From: an uncultured Clostridia bacterium
GTDB taxonomy: Bacteria; Bacillota; Clostridia; Oscillospirales; Ruminococcaceae
Assembly: GCA_947624575.1 (NCBI GenBank)
Contig: CANQKY010000007.1
Span: forward strand, 1 to 41,935
DNA: 41,935 bases
Direction: 5' to 3'
The position numbers and the translations under genes were made by a program. The notes below the pieces were generated by a model. It saw only the letters and a list, made by a program, of their open reading frames with translations. It was not told the DNA's origin and searched no databases. This document shows, piece by piece, positions 24,985 through 33,563 of this stretch (positions within the stretch are counted from its first letter, which is position 1; each line of letters starts with the position of its first letter).

Positions 24985-27900
24985 ATGCCGGACATCCACA
25001 GCTTTGAGCCCATCTGGGAAAACTGGATCCTCGACGAACAGATTGGCCGGGGTTCCTTCGGCACGGTCTGGCGCGCGCACCGGCAGGATCCCTACAGCGC
25101 CGTCGTCCATCAGGCCGCCATCAAGCACATCTCCATCCCGCGCGAGGACAGCGCAGATGAGGATATGTTCTTTTCCAATAGGCAATCCCTGCAGCGCTTT
25201 TACGATGCGCAGCTTTCCCACCTGATCGTCGAGATCGAGACGATGATCCGCTTAAGCGGCCATACCAACATCGTCTCCTGCGAGGAGCACAAGGTCGTTC
25301 CCAAGAAGGACGGCTCTGGATACGACCTATTCGTACGCATGGAACTGCTTACCAGCCTGCCCAGCTACATTCGCCGACAGGGTTGTCTGCCGGATCGGGC
25401 ACAGGTGATCAAGCTCGGCACCGACATTGCCAGAGCATTGGAGGTACTACAAAAAAACCATCTCATCCACCGGGACATTAAGCCCGCGAATCTCTTCGTT
25501 AGCGCTTACGGCGATTTTAAGTTGGGCGACTTCGGCACGGCGCGCGTGCTGGAGGGCAACACGCACGCCTCTACACGCATTGGCACGCTCAACTATATGG
25601 CTCCGGAGGTCTACGCAGGTAAGACCCAATACGATCAAACGGTCGATATCTACTCCCTCGGCATCGTGCTCTACCGCTACACAAACGGTGGTTTTTTCCC
25701 CTTTGTCTCTGAGGAGTGCGCTGACGCCGAAGCGGCGCTGGTCAAACGGATCATGGGCACTCCTTTGCCTCCGCCGGCTAAGGCCGATCCGACGCTGGCG
25801 CAGGTCATCCTCAAGGCGTGCGCGTTCCGCCCCGAGGATCGCTATCAGACCGCGACAGCACTGCGCGAGGCGCTGGAGGCTGCCGCCAAGGAGCCCGTGT
25901 CCGATGCGAATCAGACGGCAAGCGTTTTCAGCTTTATTGAGGTTGATCTATCGGCTGCGTCTTCTTTCCAGCCGTCCCAACCCGCCGAGAAACCCTCCGC
26001 ACTGGACGTTACCACCCCCTTCGAACCGCAAGACGCAGATACCGTCAATCCGCCGTCGTCCGGGTTGATCCGGGAACCTTTGCCGAAGACCTCTCGACAC
26101 GAAATACCCCAGCAGGAAGAAGTCGCTCCGTCCAAAGGACGGGTTTCGTCTTGTCCTTTCGGAAAGCTCACAGCAGCCGCTGCGGCTGTCCTAACCGTCT
26201 GTCTCGGCCTCGCCGCATGGCCGATGCATGCGCAAGCGGAAAGGCCGTCGTCCGACGCAAAGGCGATCGAGACGGCCTCACCCGTTCTCGCCGCAACCCT
26301 GTCGGCCACGATGACACCGAAACCTACCCCGACCTCGTCGCCTTTGCTAGAAAGGTCGAAGCTGAAGGCCGATTCCTTTGTTATCTTGGAACAGGAAGGC
26401 TATGGGGAGCCGCGCTACACGGTCTTGGGCAGCGATGTCCTTCGCTCGTCTGTGCGCACGATTCGCTTTACCGACGTACTCCCAATCGAATCTGAGAATG
26501 TTTGGGATGTTTCAGCAAGCGAGGATGGCTCCGTGTTGGCGTGGGTGGTCAAAAATGGAGATTTGTACGACCTGACGATAGCCGGAGAAGGCGGCGTGCG
26601 CCTCAACGAGGACAGCAGTAGTCTCTTCCAAGGCTATACGAGCGTGACCAAGATCGATTTCGATGGTTGCGTGGATACCTCGGACGTGACAGATATGAGC
26701 AAGATGTTTAGCAATTGCGATGTGCTGACTGAGCTGGACGTGAGCGGGTTTGATACGCGCAACGTGACAGACATGCGTGCTATGTTCAGTGATTGCTATG
26801 CGCTGACCGCGCTGGATGTAAGTGGATTCAATACGAGCAATGTGACAGACATGAGCGAAATGTTTAGCAATTGCGGTGTGCTGACTGAACTGGACATGAG
26901 CGGATTTGATACGCGCAACGTGATGGACATGAGTGCGATGTTCCAATCGTGTAGATTGTTGACCGAACTAGACGTAAGTGGATTTGATACGTGCAACGTA
27001 ACCGATATGAACTCGATGTTCTGCGAATGTTACGTGCTGACCATGCTAGATGTGAGTATGTTTAATACGAGCAATGTGACGAACATGAAGTCGATGTTCG
27101 AATTGTGTGAATCGTTGACCACGCTGGACGTGAGCGGGTTCGATACGAGTAATGTAACAGATATGAGCAGGATGTTTAGCTATTGCTATGCGCTGATCGC
27201 ACTGGACGTGAGCGGGTTTAATACAAGCAACGCGACGGACATGCGGTATATGTTCCAAACGTGTGAATCGCTGACAACGCTGAACGTGAGCGGGTTCAAT
27301 ACGAGCAACGTGACAGACATGAGCGGGATGTTTAGCTATTGCGGGGCACTGACCGAGCTGAACGTGAGCGGATTTGATACGCGTAACGTAACCTGTATGG
27401 ACGCGATGTTCTGTGGCTGTTTCGAGCTGACCACGCTGGATGTGAGTGGATTTAATACGAGTAATGTGACGTACATGGACTGGATGTTCGGAGAATGTTA
27501 TGCGTTGACCACGCTGGACGTGAGCGGATTTAATACTAGCAATGTAACAGACATGGGGTATATGTTCAGCGAATGTTATGCACTGACTACGCTAGATGTG
27601 AGCAGGTTTAACACGAGCAAGGTACGGGACATGAGGGATATGTTCAGCGGTTGCAAGGCGTTGACCGCGCTGGACGTTGCCGGATTTGATACGTGCAATG
27701 TAATCTATATGTACTCGATGTTCAGCGAATGTTATGTGTTGCCTGCACTGGACGTGAGCGGATTTAATACAAGCAACGTGAAAGGCATGAGCAGGATGTT
27801 CAACGAATGTTATGAACTGACCACGCTGGACATGAGCGGATTTGATACGAGCAATGTGTCAGACATGGACTGGATGTTCAGCGGCTGCGGAGCACTTACC

Positions 27901-30744
27901 GAGTTGGACGTGAGCGAATTTGATACGAGCAATGTGACGTACATGAGGGATATGTTCAGCGGTTGCGAATCGTTGACCGCGCTGGACGTGAGCGGATTTG
28001 ATACGAGCAATGTAAAGGACATGCGCTGGATGTTCAGCGGTTGTAAGTTGCTGACAGAGCTGGACTTGAGCAGCTTTGACATGAGTGGTGTCACAAAATC
28101 GGAGGGCATGTTCACAAACTGTCCGGCAGACATCACGGCGAACGAAAAGACCATGACATCGGTGCTGCGGCTGAATAGCAATGAAACATCTGCCTTTCCG
28201 CATTTAAAAGCGGTGGTGGCACGCGCAGAGCATTCGCAAGATGCTGACACCAGCGAGACCCTCACTGTCTTCGGCAGCGAGCTTCAGTGCAGCGAAATTG
28301 GCAGCATCACATTCAAGGACAACGTTTCCGGCATGCCTGAAGATGCGTGGGACGTCTCGGCAGACAAGGATGGCTCCGTGTTGGCGTGGGTGGTCAAAAA
28401 TGGAGATTTGTACGACCTGACGATAGCCGGAGAAGGCGGCGTGCGCCTCAACGAGGACAGCAGTAGTCTCTTCCAAGGCTATACGAGCGTGACCAAGATC
28501 GATTTCGGCGGCTGCGTAGATACCTCGGGCGTAACGGACATGAGCGCGATGTTTAGCAATTGTGTGGCGATGACCACGCTGGATTTGAGCGGATTCGATA
28601 CGCGAAACGTGACGGACATGAGTGCAATGTTCCAATCGTGTAGATTGTTGACCACTCTGGACGTGAGCGGATTTGATACGCGAAAAGTAACCAATATGAA
28701 CTCAATGTTCAGCGTATGTTATGCGCTGACCACGCTGGACGTAAGCAGGTTTGATACGCGCAATGTGACGGACATGTCTCAGATGTTCGAATGGTGTGAA
28801 TCGTTGACTACGCTGGATGTGAGCGGGTTTAATACAAGCAACGTGACGGACATGAGCTGGATGTTCAACAATTGCGAGACGCTGACCGCACTGGATGTGA
28901 GTGGATTTGATACGCGCAACGTCATAAATATGGCAGGTATGTTCTACGACTGTTACGAGATGAACATGCTGGACGTGAGTGGGTTCAACACGGATAATGT
29001 GACGGATATGGGAGGTATGTTCAGCGGTTGTTCCGAGCTGACCACGCTGGACGTGAGTGGGTTTAACACGAACAATGTGACGGACATGGTCAACATGTTC
29101 GGCGATTGCTCTGATCTGACCATGCTGGACGTGAGTGGATTTAATACGAACAATGTGACGAACATGGGTGCGATGTTCGAGTTTTGTATATCGTTGACTA
29201 CGCTGGACGTGAGTGGGTTTAACACGAGCAATGTGACGATCATGGGCGAGATGTTCTATGGTTGTGAATCGTTGACCACGCTGGATGTGAGTGGGTTTAA
29301 TACGAGCAATGTGACGGATATGGCTTGGATGTTTGGCAGATGTAATGCGCTGACCATGCTGGACGTGAGTAAGTTTAATACGAGCAACGTGACGGATATG
29401 AACCAAATGTTCAGCGATTGCGAATCGCTAACCGCGTTAGACGTGAGCAGGTTTAATACGAGCAATGTGCGGGACATGAGTGCGATGTTCAGCGGCTGCA
29501 AGGCATTGACCGCACTGGACATTGCCGGATTTGATACGCACAACGCAACTCATATGTCCTCAATGTTCAGCGGATGCGAGGCGTTGACCGAGCTGGACGT
29601 TGCCAGATTTGATACGAGCAACATAATCTATATGTACTCGATGTTCAGCGGTTGCAAGGCGTTGACCGAGCTGGACGTGAGCGGATTTGATACGAGCAAA
29701 GCGACGGACATGAGCTGGATGTTCAGTGATTGCACAGCGATAACCGCACTGGACTTGAGCGGGTTTGATACGAGCAACATGAGAAACATGTTCCGGATGT
29801 TCAGCGGTTGCAAATCGTTGGCCGAGTTGGACGTGAGCGGATTTGATACGAGCAATGTGAATGACATGCGCTGGATGTTCAGCGGTTGTAAATCGCTGAC
29901 AAAGCTGGACTTGAGCAGTTTTGACATGAGCGGTGTCACAAAGTCGGAGGGTATGTTCGCAGACTGTCCGGCAACAATCATAACGAACAGTAAGATTACA
30001 ACCTCAGTGCAATGGCTGAACGTGATGGCAAGTGTGGATCAGTTGTTGGGAGAATATACTCGCACCATCGATGGCCTCACTTTCTCGCGTCTGCGCGGTA
30101 AGGTGAGCAGTGTCACCTTTAAGGACAGCGTTTCCGGCGCGCCGGACAGCGCATGGGATTTCTCAGCAGACAAGAGCAGATCTGTGCTGGCGTGGGTGGT
30201 CAAGGATGGAGATCTGTATGATCTGACGATTGCCGGAGAAGGCGGTGTACGCCTCAACGAAGACAGCAGCAGTCTCTTTCAAGACTACACGAGCATGACC
30301 ACGATTGATTTCGGCGGCTGCGTGGACACCTCGGGCGTCACGGACATGAGCGCGATGTTCCAATCGTGTGAGTCGCTGACCACGCTGGATGTGAGCGGGT
30401 TTGATACGAGCAACGTGACAAACATGAGCTGGATGTTTAACCATTGTGAGGCGTTGACCAAGCTGGACTTAAGCGGATTTGACACGAGCAATGTGACAAA
30501 CATGAGTGCGATGTTCCAATCGTGTGAATCGCTGACTACGTTGGACGTGAGTGGCTTTAATACTTGCAATGTAACGAAAATGAGCTATATGTTCAACAAG
30601 TGCAAATCGCTAACCACGCTGAATGTGAGCAGCTTTGACATGAACGCCGTCACGGAATTAGCGAACATGTTCACAAATTGCCCGGCAGACATCACAGCGA
30701 ATGGCAAGATAATGACGTCAGTACAATGGTTGGACGGCATCTGA
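24985..30744 (+). CDS. Second receptor-like Ser/Thr kinase with BspA repeats (tandem paralogue)
   Basis: This is the largest gene of the window, about 1919 residues. It is built like its neighbour: a kinase domain (IGRGSFGTVW, AIKH, HRDIKPANLF, DFGTAR, GTLNYMAPE), a linker, a TM helix (about 393-412, starting LTAAAAAVLTVCLGLAAW), a Thr/Pro stalk and three repeat blocks of about 19, 19 and 5 units. The start at 24985 (MPDIHSF) is favoured because AAAGGAG is nine bases away; an ATG two codons earlier (24979) is only three bases from it. The gene begins about 110 bases after its paralogue, on the same strand, with no clear terminator between. The kinase core is nearly identical at DNA level to the first copy while flanks and repeats diverge. 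Different outer arrays on the same kinase suggest two ligands feeding one pathway (inference). Confidence 0.9.
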   Translation: MPDIHSFEPIWENWILDEQIGRGSFGTVWRAHRQDPYSAVVHQAAIKHISIPREDSADEDMFFSNRQSLQRFYDAQLSHLIVEIETMIRLSGHTNIVSCEEHKVVPKKDGSGYDLFVRMELLTSLPSYIRRQGCLPDRAQVIKLGTDIARALEVLQKNHLIHRDIKPANLFVSAYGDFKLGDFGTARVLEGNTHASTRIGTLNYMAPEVYAGKTQYDQTVDIYSLGIVLYRYTNGGFFPFVSEECADAEAALVKRIMGTPLPPPAKADPTLAQVILKACAFRPEDRYQTATALREALEAAAKEPVSDANQTASVFSFIEVDLSAASSFQPSQPAEKPSALDVTTPFEPQDADTVNPPSSGLIREPLPKTSRHEIPQQEEVAPSKGRVSSCPFGKLTAAAAAVLTVCLGLAAWPMHAQAERPSSDAKAIETASPVLAATLSATMTPKPTPTSSPLLERSKLKADSFVILEQEGYGEPRYTVLGSDVLRSSVRTIRFTDVLPIESENVWDVSASEDGSVLAWVVKNGDLYDLTIAGEGGVRLNEDSSSLFQGYTSVTKIDFDGCVDTSDVTDMSKMFSNCDVLTELDVSGFDTRNVTDMRAMFSDCYALTALDVSGFNTSNVTDMSEMFSNCGVLTELDMSGFDTRNVMDMSAMFQSCRLLTELDVSGFDTCNVTDMNSMFCECYVLTMLDVSMFNTSNVTNMKSMFELCESLTTLDVSGFDTSNVTDMSRMFSYCYALIALDVSGFNTSNATDMRYMFQTCESLTTLNVSGFNTSNVTDMSGMFSYCGALTELNVSGFDTRNVTCMDAMFCGCFELTTLDVSGFNTSNVTYMDWMFGECYALTTLDVSGFNTSNVTDMGYMFSECYALTTLDVSRFNTSKVRDMRDMFSGCKALTALDVAGFDTCNVIYMYSMFSECYVLPALDVSGFNTSNVKGMSRMFNECYELTTLDMSGFDTSNVSDMDWMFSGCGALTELDVSEFDTSNVTYMRDMFSGCESLTALDVSGFDTSNVKDMRWMFSGCKLLTELDLSSFDMSGVTKSEGMFTNCPADITANEKTMTSVLRLNSNETSAFPHLKAVVARAEHSQDADTSETLTVFGSELQCSEIGSITFKDNVSGMPEDAWDVSADKDGSVLAWVVKNGDLYDLTIAGEGGVRLNEDSSSLFQGYTSVTKIDFGGCVDTSGVTDMSAMFSNCVAMTTLDLSGFDTRNVTDMSAMFQSCRLLTTLDVSGFDTRKVTNMNSMFSVCYALTTLDVSRFDTRNVTDMSQMFEWCESLTTLDVSGFNTSNVTDMSWMFNNCETLTALDVSGFDTRNVINMAGMFYDCYEMNMLDVSGFNTDNVTDMGGMFSGCSELTTLDVSGFNTNNVTDMVNMFGDCSDLTMLDVSGFNTNNVTNMGAMFEFCISLTTLDVSGFNTSNVTIMGEMFYGCESLTTLDVSGFNTSNVTDMAWMFGRCNALTMLDVSKFNTSNVTDMNQMFSDCESLTALDVSRFNTSNVRDMSAMFSGCKALTALDIAGFDTHNATHMSSMFSGCEALTELDVARFDTSNIIYMYSMFSGCKALTELDVSGFDTSKATDMSWMFSDCTAITALDLSGFDTSNMRNMFRMFSGCKSLAELDVSGFDTSNVNDMRWMFSGCKSLTKLDLSSFDMSGVTKSEGMFADCPATIITNSKITTSVQWLNVMASVDQLLGEYTRTIDGLTFSRLRGKVSSVTFKDSVSGAPDSAWDFSADKSRSVLAWVVKDGDLYDLTIAGEGGVRLNEDSSSLFQDYTSMTTIDFGGCVDTSGVTDMSAMFQSCESLTTLDVSGFDTSNVTNMSWMFNHCEALTKLDLSGFDTSNVTNMSAMFQSCESLTTLDVSGFNTCNVTKMSYMFNKCKSLTTLNVSSFDMNAVTELANMFTNCPADITANGKIMTSVQWLDGI
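26670..30690 (+). repeat. BspA/DUF285 repeat arrays, 78-bp units (second giant kinase)
   Basis: About 43 units of 26 codons occur in three blocks (roughly 26670-28130, 28510-29980, 30320-30690). Each block is introduced by the same DVSADKDGSVLAWVVKNGDL-type module and closed by a CPADIT-type cap. The third block is reduced to five units. Because 78 is a multiple of three, long open frames also appear on the opposite strand; they are not genes. Confidence 0.9.
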
Positions 30745-31346
30745 TAGGAACGTTCCGCTTCATAAAATTTACCGACGTTCAATAAGGGCGGCATCCTGCA
30801 CGCAGGCGTGCGGTCAACCGCCACAAACTATTCTCCATCCTAAAGAAACGGATTCTGTAACGGTATCGACCGATGAAGGAACAAACACAGCGTTGCAGAT
30901 CAGTGAATATATTCTAGATTGTCTGATGTTTGATTTCAATATGGTTTTATGGGAAGACCGCCAGATCAAGAGATGCCGAATGACGTCTTTTTCAATCTGG
31001 TTTTCAGCAGACAAAAAGGACGGGCTCCTTGTAAAATGAAATTACAATAGGAGGTAAAAGAGACCAGTATGAAGGTTGCTTGCGCATAACTCTTGACAGT
31101 ACCGAGAATAGCGTACATTTTTTGAATTATCCATGTTAATGCTACAGCTGTTAACCCCCAAGCCAGTCCAATTGACGGCTTGGGGGGCTTATTCTGGGCG
31201 TTATGTATCAAATCAATCTTTGTATGTAATCTATAGAGCAATTTACTTCTCTACAATAACATCAAATCGTCTCCTTTCTGTTACGGAGCAAAGCGCAATA
31301 TCGAACCGTCTGCTGGTAATTCTGAGAACAATTCTTCGTCTGCCTA
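30745..31346. other. Intergenic region between convergent units
   Basis: This 602-base gap separates the plus-strand kinases from the minus-strand SGNH gene. It contains a hairpin (31155-31186). A plus-strand open frame from about 30800 to 31036 (ending WFSADKKDGLLVK) lacks a convincing start and ribosome binding site and is unlike any family I know. Its AT-rich composition and isolation suggest remnants of a lost gene or insertion element. I cannot identify one. Confidence 0.5.
31155..31186. terminator. Hairpin between convergent genes, possible bidirectional terminator
   Basis: CCCCCAAGCC (31155-31164) and GGCTTGGGGG (31177-31186) form a perfect 10-bp stem with a 12-base loop. The following T-run is weak (GCTTATT). 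Its place between the plus-strand kinase end and the minus-strand SGNH gene end fits a shared terminator. Confidence 0.45.
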
Positions 31347-32102
31347 TTATTCGCCTTTAAGACTTCGCAAACACAGTTTCGCCAAAGTTTGCATTCCTTG
31401 TGCAGACGGATGAGAACCATCGATCGAAGCATAGGTAATTCCATATCGGTAAAAATCAATGACGCCAGCTCCATGCCGCTTTGCGGAATTTCGAATAATT
31501 CTGTTATATGCGTCGATATGATAGCCTCCTAGCTTCAAATTAAACTGGAAATCAGGTATATCAGGGATATATGCAGGACACAAGGTGCAACACCAAAGCT
31601 CTGAATTCGGGTATTTCTTCCGGATTTTTTCTAGCATCCAATCATAGCTTCGGTCGAAGAAACAGTAGGCGTTCAAACCGAGTTTTCGATTATACCATAC
31701 AGGAACGCCATACCCCCAATCATTGTCGCCCAAATAAATGATAATTACATCAGGAATGACGTTATTACGGCTGAGCCCGGCAATCCGCTTGTCACTACAA
31801 CCCGACGGGAACAATGTGTGTCTGTTTGGAAGCATAGAAACGCGGCAACCGGACCATGCGTCACAAGCCAAGAGCCTTGCCCCCAGTTCCTCAATAAGGA
31901 TACCCCACCACGTGTCTTTTATACCGGTTATACCCGCTCGCCGACAAACTACATCATCGTAAAACACATTATATCCAGAAGGCGTGACGCCCTCTAGCGT
32001 AGATATAGAGTCGCCTAAAATGGAGAAATACTTTCCTTTATAGCTTCTTTTGCCATGACTACCGGGTACAATGAATTTGCAAATAAATGATCGTATACTC
32101 AT
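31347..32102 (-). CDS. SGNH/GDSL-family hydrolase
   Basis: The GDSIST block supplies the catalytic serine near the N-terminus, IIYLGDNDWG the block III Asn-type oxyanion position, and DGSHPSAQG the Asp-His pair near the C-terminus. This is the order of SGNH esterases, here about 251 residues. Such enzymes remove acyl groups from polysaccharides, peptidoglycan or lipids. I see no clear signal peptide (start MSIRSFICKFIVPGSHGKRS), so it may act inside the cell or leave by another route. The ATG at 32102 follows AAGGA at seven bases; a start at 32135 is less likely. Cysteines are unusually frequent (for example WCCTLCPAY). It is the last gene of the PP2C-kinase-propeller unit on the same strand; the functional link is unknown. 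Confidence 0.8.
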   Translation of the reverse strand: MSIRSFICKFIVPGSHGKRSYKGKYFSILGDSISTLEGVTPSGYNVFYDDVVCRRAGITGIKDTWWGILIEELGARLLACDAWSGCRVSMLPNRHTLFPSGCSDKRIAGLSRNNVIPDVIIIYLGDNDWGYGVPVWYNRKLGLNAYCFFDRSYDWMLEKIRKKYPNSELWCCTLCPAYIPDIPDFQFNLKLGGYHIDAYNRIIRNSAKRHGAGVIDFYRYGITYASIDGSHPSAQGMQTLAKLCLRSLKGE

Positions 32103-32237
32103 AAACGTTCCTTTAATATCCGATAACAGAGGCAATCGAATCGTCCAACGGGCATTTTGCCCCTAGGAATGCAACCTCTTTTACAACAGGCGACTATAAC
32201 TCCCGGTTTTTTAATACATCTTTCTTGCGGCAATTAC

Positions 32238-33422
32238 CTAATGTTTAAGCCTACAGCGATAACTCGTCATCGTCTGTGTATTGACAAACCAAATATCGGT
32301 TCCTGCGCCTCCGGTGACATCGCTTCGCCCTGTTCTCGGATTATAGAACCTAAAGGTGTCACCAAGCTCATTCATTACGATCCATCCGTCAAAAACATGG
32401 ATATATCCAACTCTTGAGTTGAATTCCCAATGTAAACCGTCGCTCGCCTTAAAGGCTTTTAAATCTCCCTGACCAGCAACATCAATAGCCCCGCCGCTTT
32501 CTCCTTCGGTGTCAAGGCGAATCCATTTTGGCACCTGCGGATCGAGACTGGAATCGATATAATACAGCACGCCATGATAGTAGTTTATATATCTGGATTG
32601 GATGTCTCGAAGATAATCAAGCTCCTTTACACGTTCGCCATTCCAATCCACAACTGCAAGATGCGCTTTGTCAAGCTTTGTTGTGTTTTCAGCATACTCA
32701 ACATAGATGATAATCTTTTCTGTCTCTTGTGATTCCTTCCTTTTATATGGAGCCATGATGAAATAGTGCATCGGCCGCTCGATAAACATTGTCGCCTGAT
32801 TCTCGTCCTCAGCTTCGACTGGCACAGACCACAGGCAATGGTCTTTATTGTTAATATAGTATAAGACGCCGTTTTCAAGATGCATTCTCACCGCAGGGTT
32901 TTTGGTTTGTATTGTATGGTTTGAAAGCTTAAATTTATTACTGCCATCATGCTCGATTCGATAAATTCCATTATATCCGTCTTTGCAATAGCAGATATAT
33001 TTTTCGTCTATCGCATAATTGACGACAGTTCCCTTCACAAGACATTCGACATCGCCAATGATAACCCCGTCCCTAAACTGAACCCTGTAGAGCCCCCCGT
33101 CCTTGTTCTTGCCAACCCGATCTGCTATAAAATATAACCGGTGTTCAGCTTCAAGGTAACTCACACGGTCTGCGCCTCTAACGTTCGAGTCAAACACCTC
33201 TTGCCCGAGTTGAAGCTGATCGTCCAGACGGTAGAATTTACCGTCTCCGCCATTTACGAAAAAACACTCTCCGTCAGTGAAAAAGTGTCCGCAATTATTC
33301 AAATTCCATTCTGAATTGAATATTGGGAATTCATCGGGTGGAATGACCGGCTCTGCAAGAACATTTGGAAGGTTGCAAAACGCCGCCAGCAGCAATAAGG
33401 CAACAAGCATATAACGTTTCAT
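32238..33422 (-). CDS. Exported propeller-like protein (DUF5050-type repeats)
   Basis: The start at 33422 gives a clean signal peptide (MKRYMLVALLLLAAFCNLPNVLAEP) behind GGGGGGAG. The mature part of about 370 residues has repeated segments of the 'lYyi...gLYRv...' kind: RLYFIADRVG, GGLYRVQF, NGIYRIEHDGS, GVLYYINNKDHCLWSV and GVLYYIDSSL. This pattern is seen in DUF5050 and other beta-propeller or TolB-like extracellular proteins. The reading frame could extend upstream to 33563, but the extension lacks a signal. It begins 141 bases downstream of the third kinase stop. As an exported protein beside a membrane kinase it could be the ligand or a sensor partner for that kinase's outer domain (inference). 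No enzymatic motif is seen. Confidence 0.7.
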   Translation of the reverse strand: MKRYMLVALLLLAAFCNLPNVLAEPVIPPDEFPIFNSEWNLNNCGHFFTDGECFFVNGGDGKFYRLDDQLQLGQEVFDSNVRGADRVSYLEAEHRLYFIADRVGKNKDGGLYRVQFRDGVIIGDVECLVKGTVVNYAIDEKYICYCKDGYNGIYRIEHDGSNKFKLSNHTIQTKNPAVRMHLENGVLYYINNKDHCLWSVPVEAEDENQATMFIERPMHYFIMAPYKRKESQETEKIIIYVEYAENTTKLDKAHLAVVDWNGERVKELDYLRDIQSRYINYYHGVLYYIDSSLDPQVPKWIRLDTEGESGGAIDVAGQGDLKAFKASDGLHWEFNSRVGYIHVFDGWIVMNELGDTFRFYNPRTGRSDVTGGAGTDIWFVNTQTMTSYRCRLKH

Positions 33423-33563
33423 GTGATTCTCCCCCCTTGTTTTATAGAGTAATAGTTTTTCATGACCCTCTCCAAGGCCATGTGGTATCCATGTGTGAGA
33501 TGCGGCGGATAGTTCGCAATTTCCGATAGTCATGCAGCCTTTCTTCATCGGATTGCTAACCAT

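Noticed and set aside
22335-30569. Many long minus-strand open frames opposite the giant kinases (for example 22335-23018, 24096-25064, 28702-29406)
   Set aside because: They are by-products of the 78-bp repeats, whose length is a multiple of three and which keep the opposite frames open. They repeat the same low-complexity motif, lack ribosome binding sites and lie antisense to clear coding sequence.
21309-30690. Regular repeats that might suggest a CRISPR array
   Set aside because: The units are contiguous, coding, 78 bp and diverged, without unique spacers. They translate into BspA-type repeats.
19597-30744. Possibility that the second giant kinase is a sequence assembly duplicate of the first
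   Set aside because: Outer arrays, linkers, N-terminal 250 bases and intergenic sequence differ throughout, so they are distinct genes. Only the short identical tract remains worth checking.
30966-31241. Minus-strand 91-codon frame in the AT-rich gap, first thought to be a transposase remnant
   Set aside because: No transposase motif, no ribosome binding site, and no flanking inverted repeats or target duplications could be identified.
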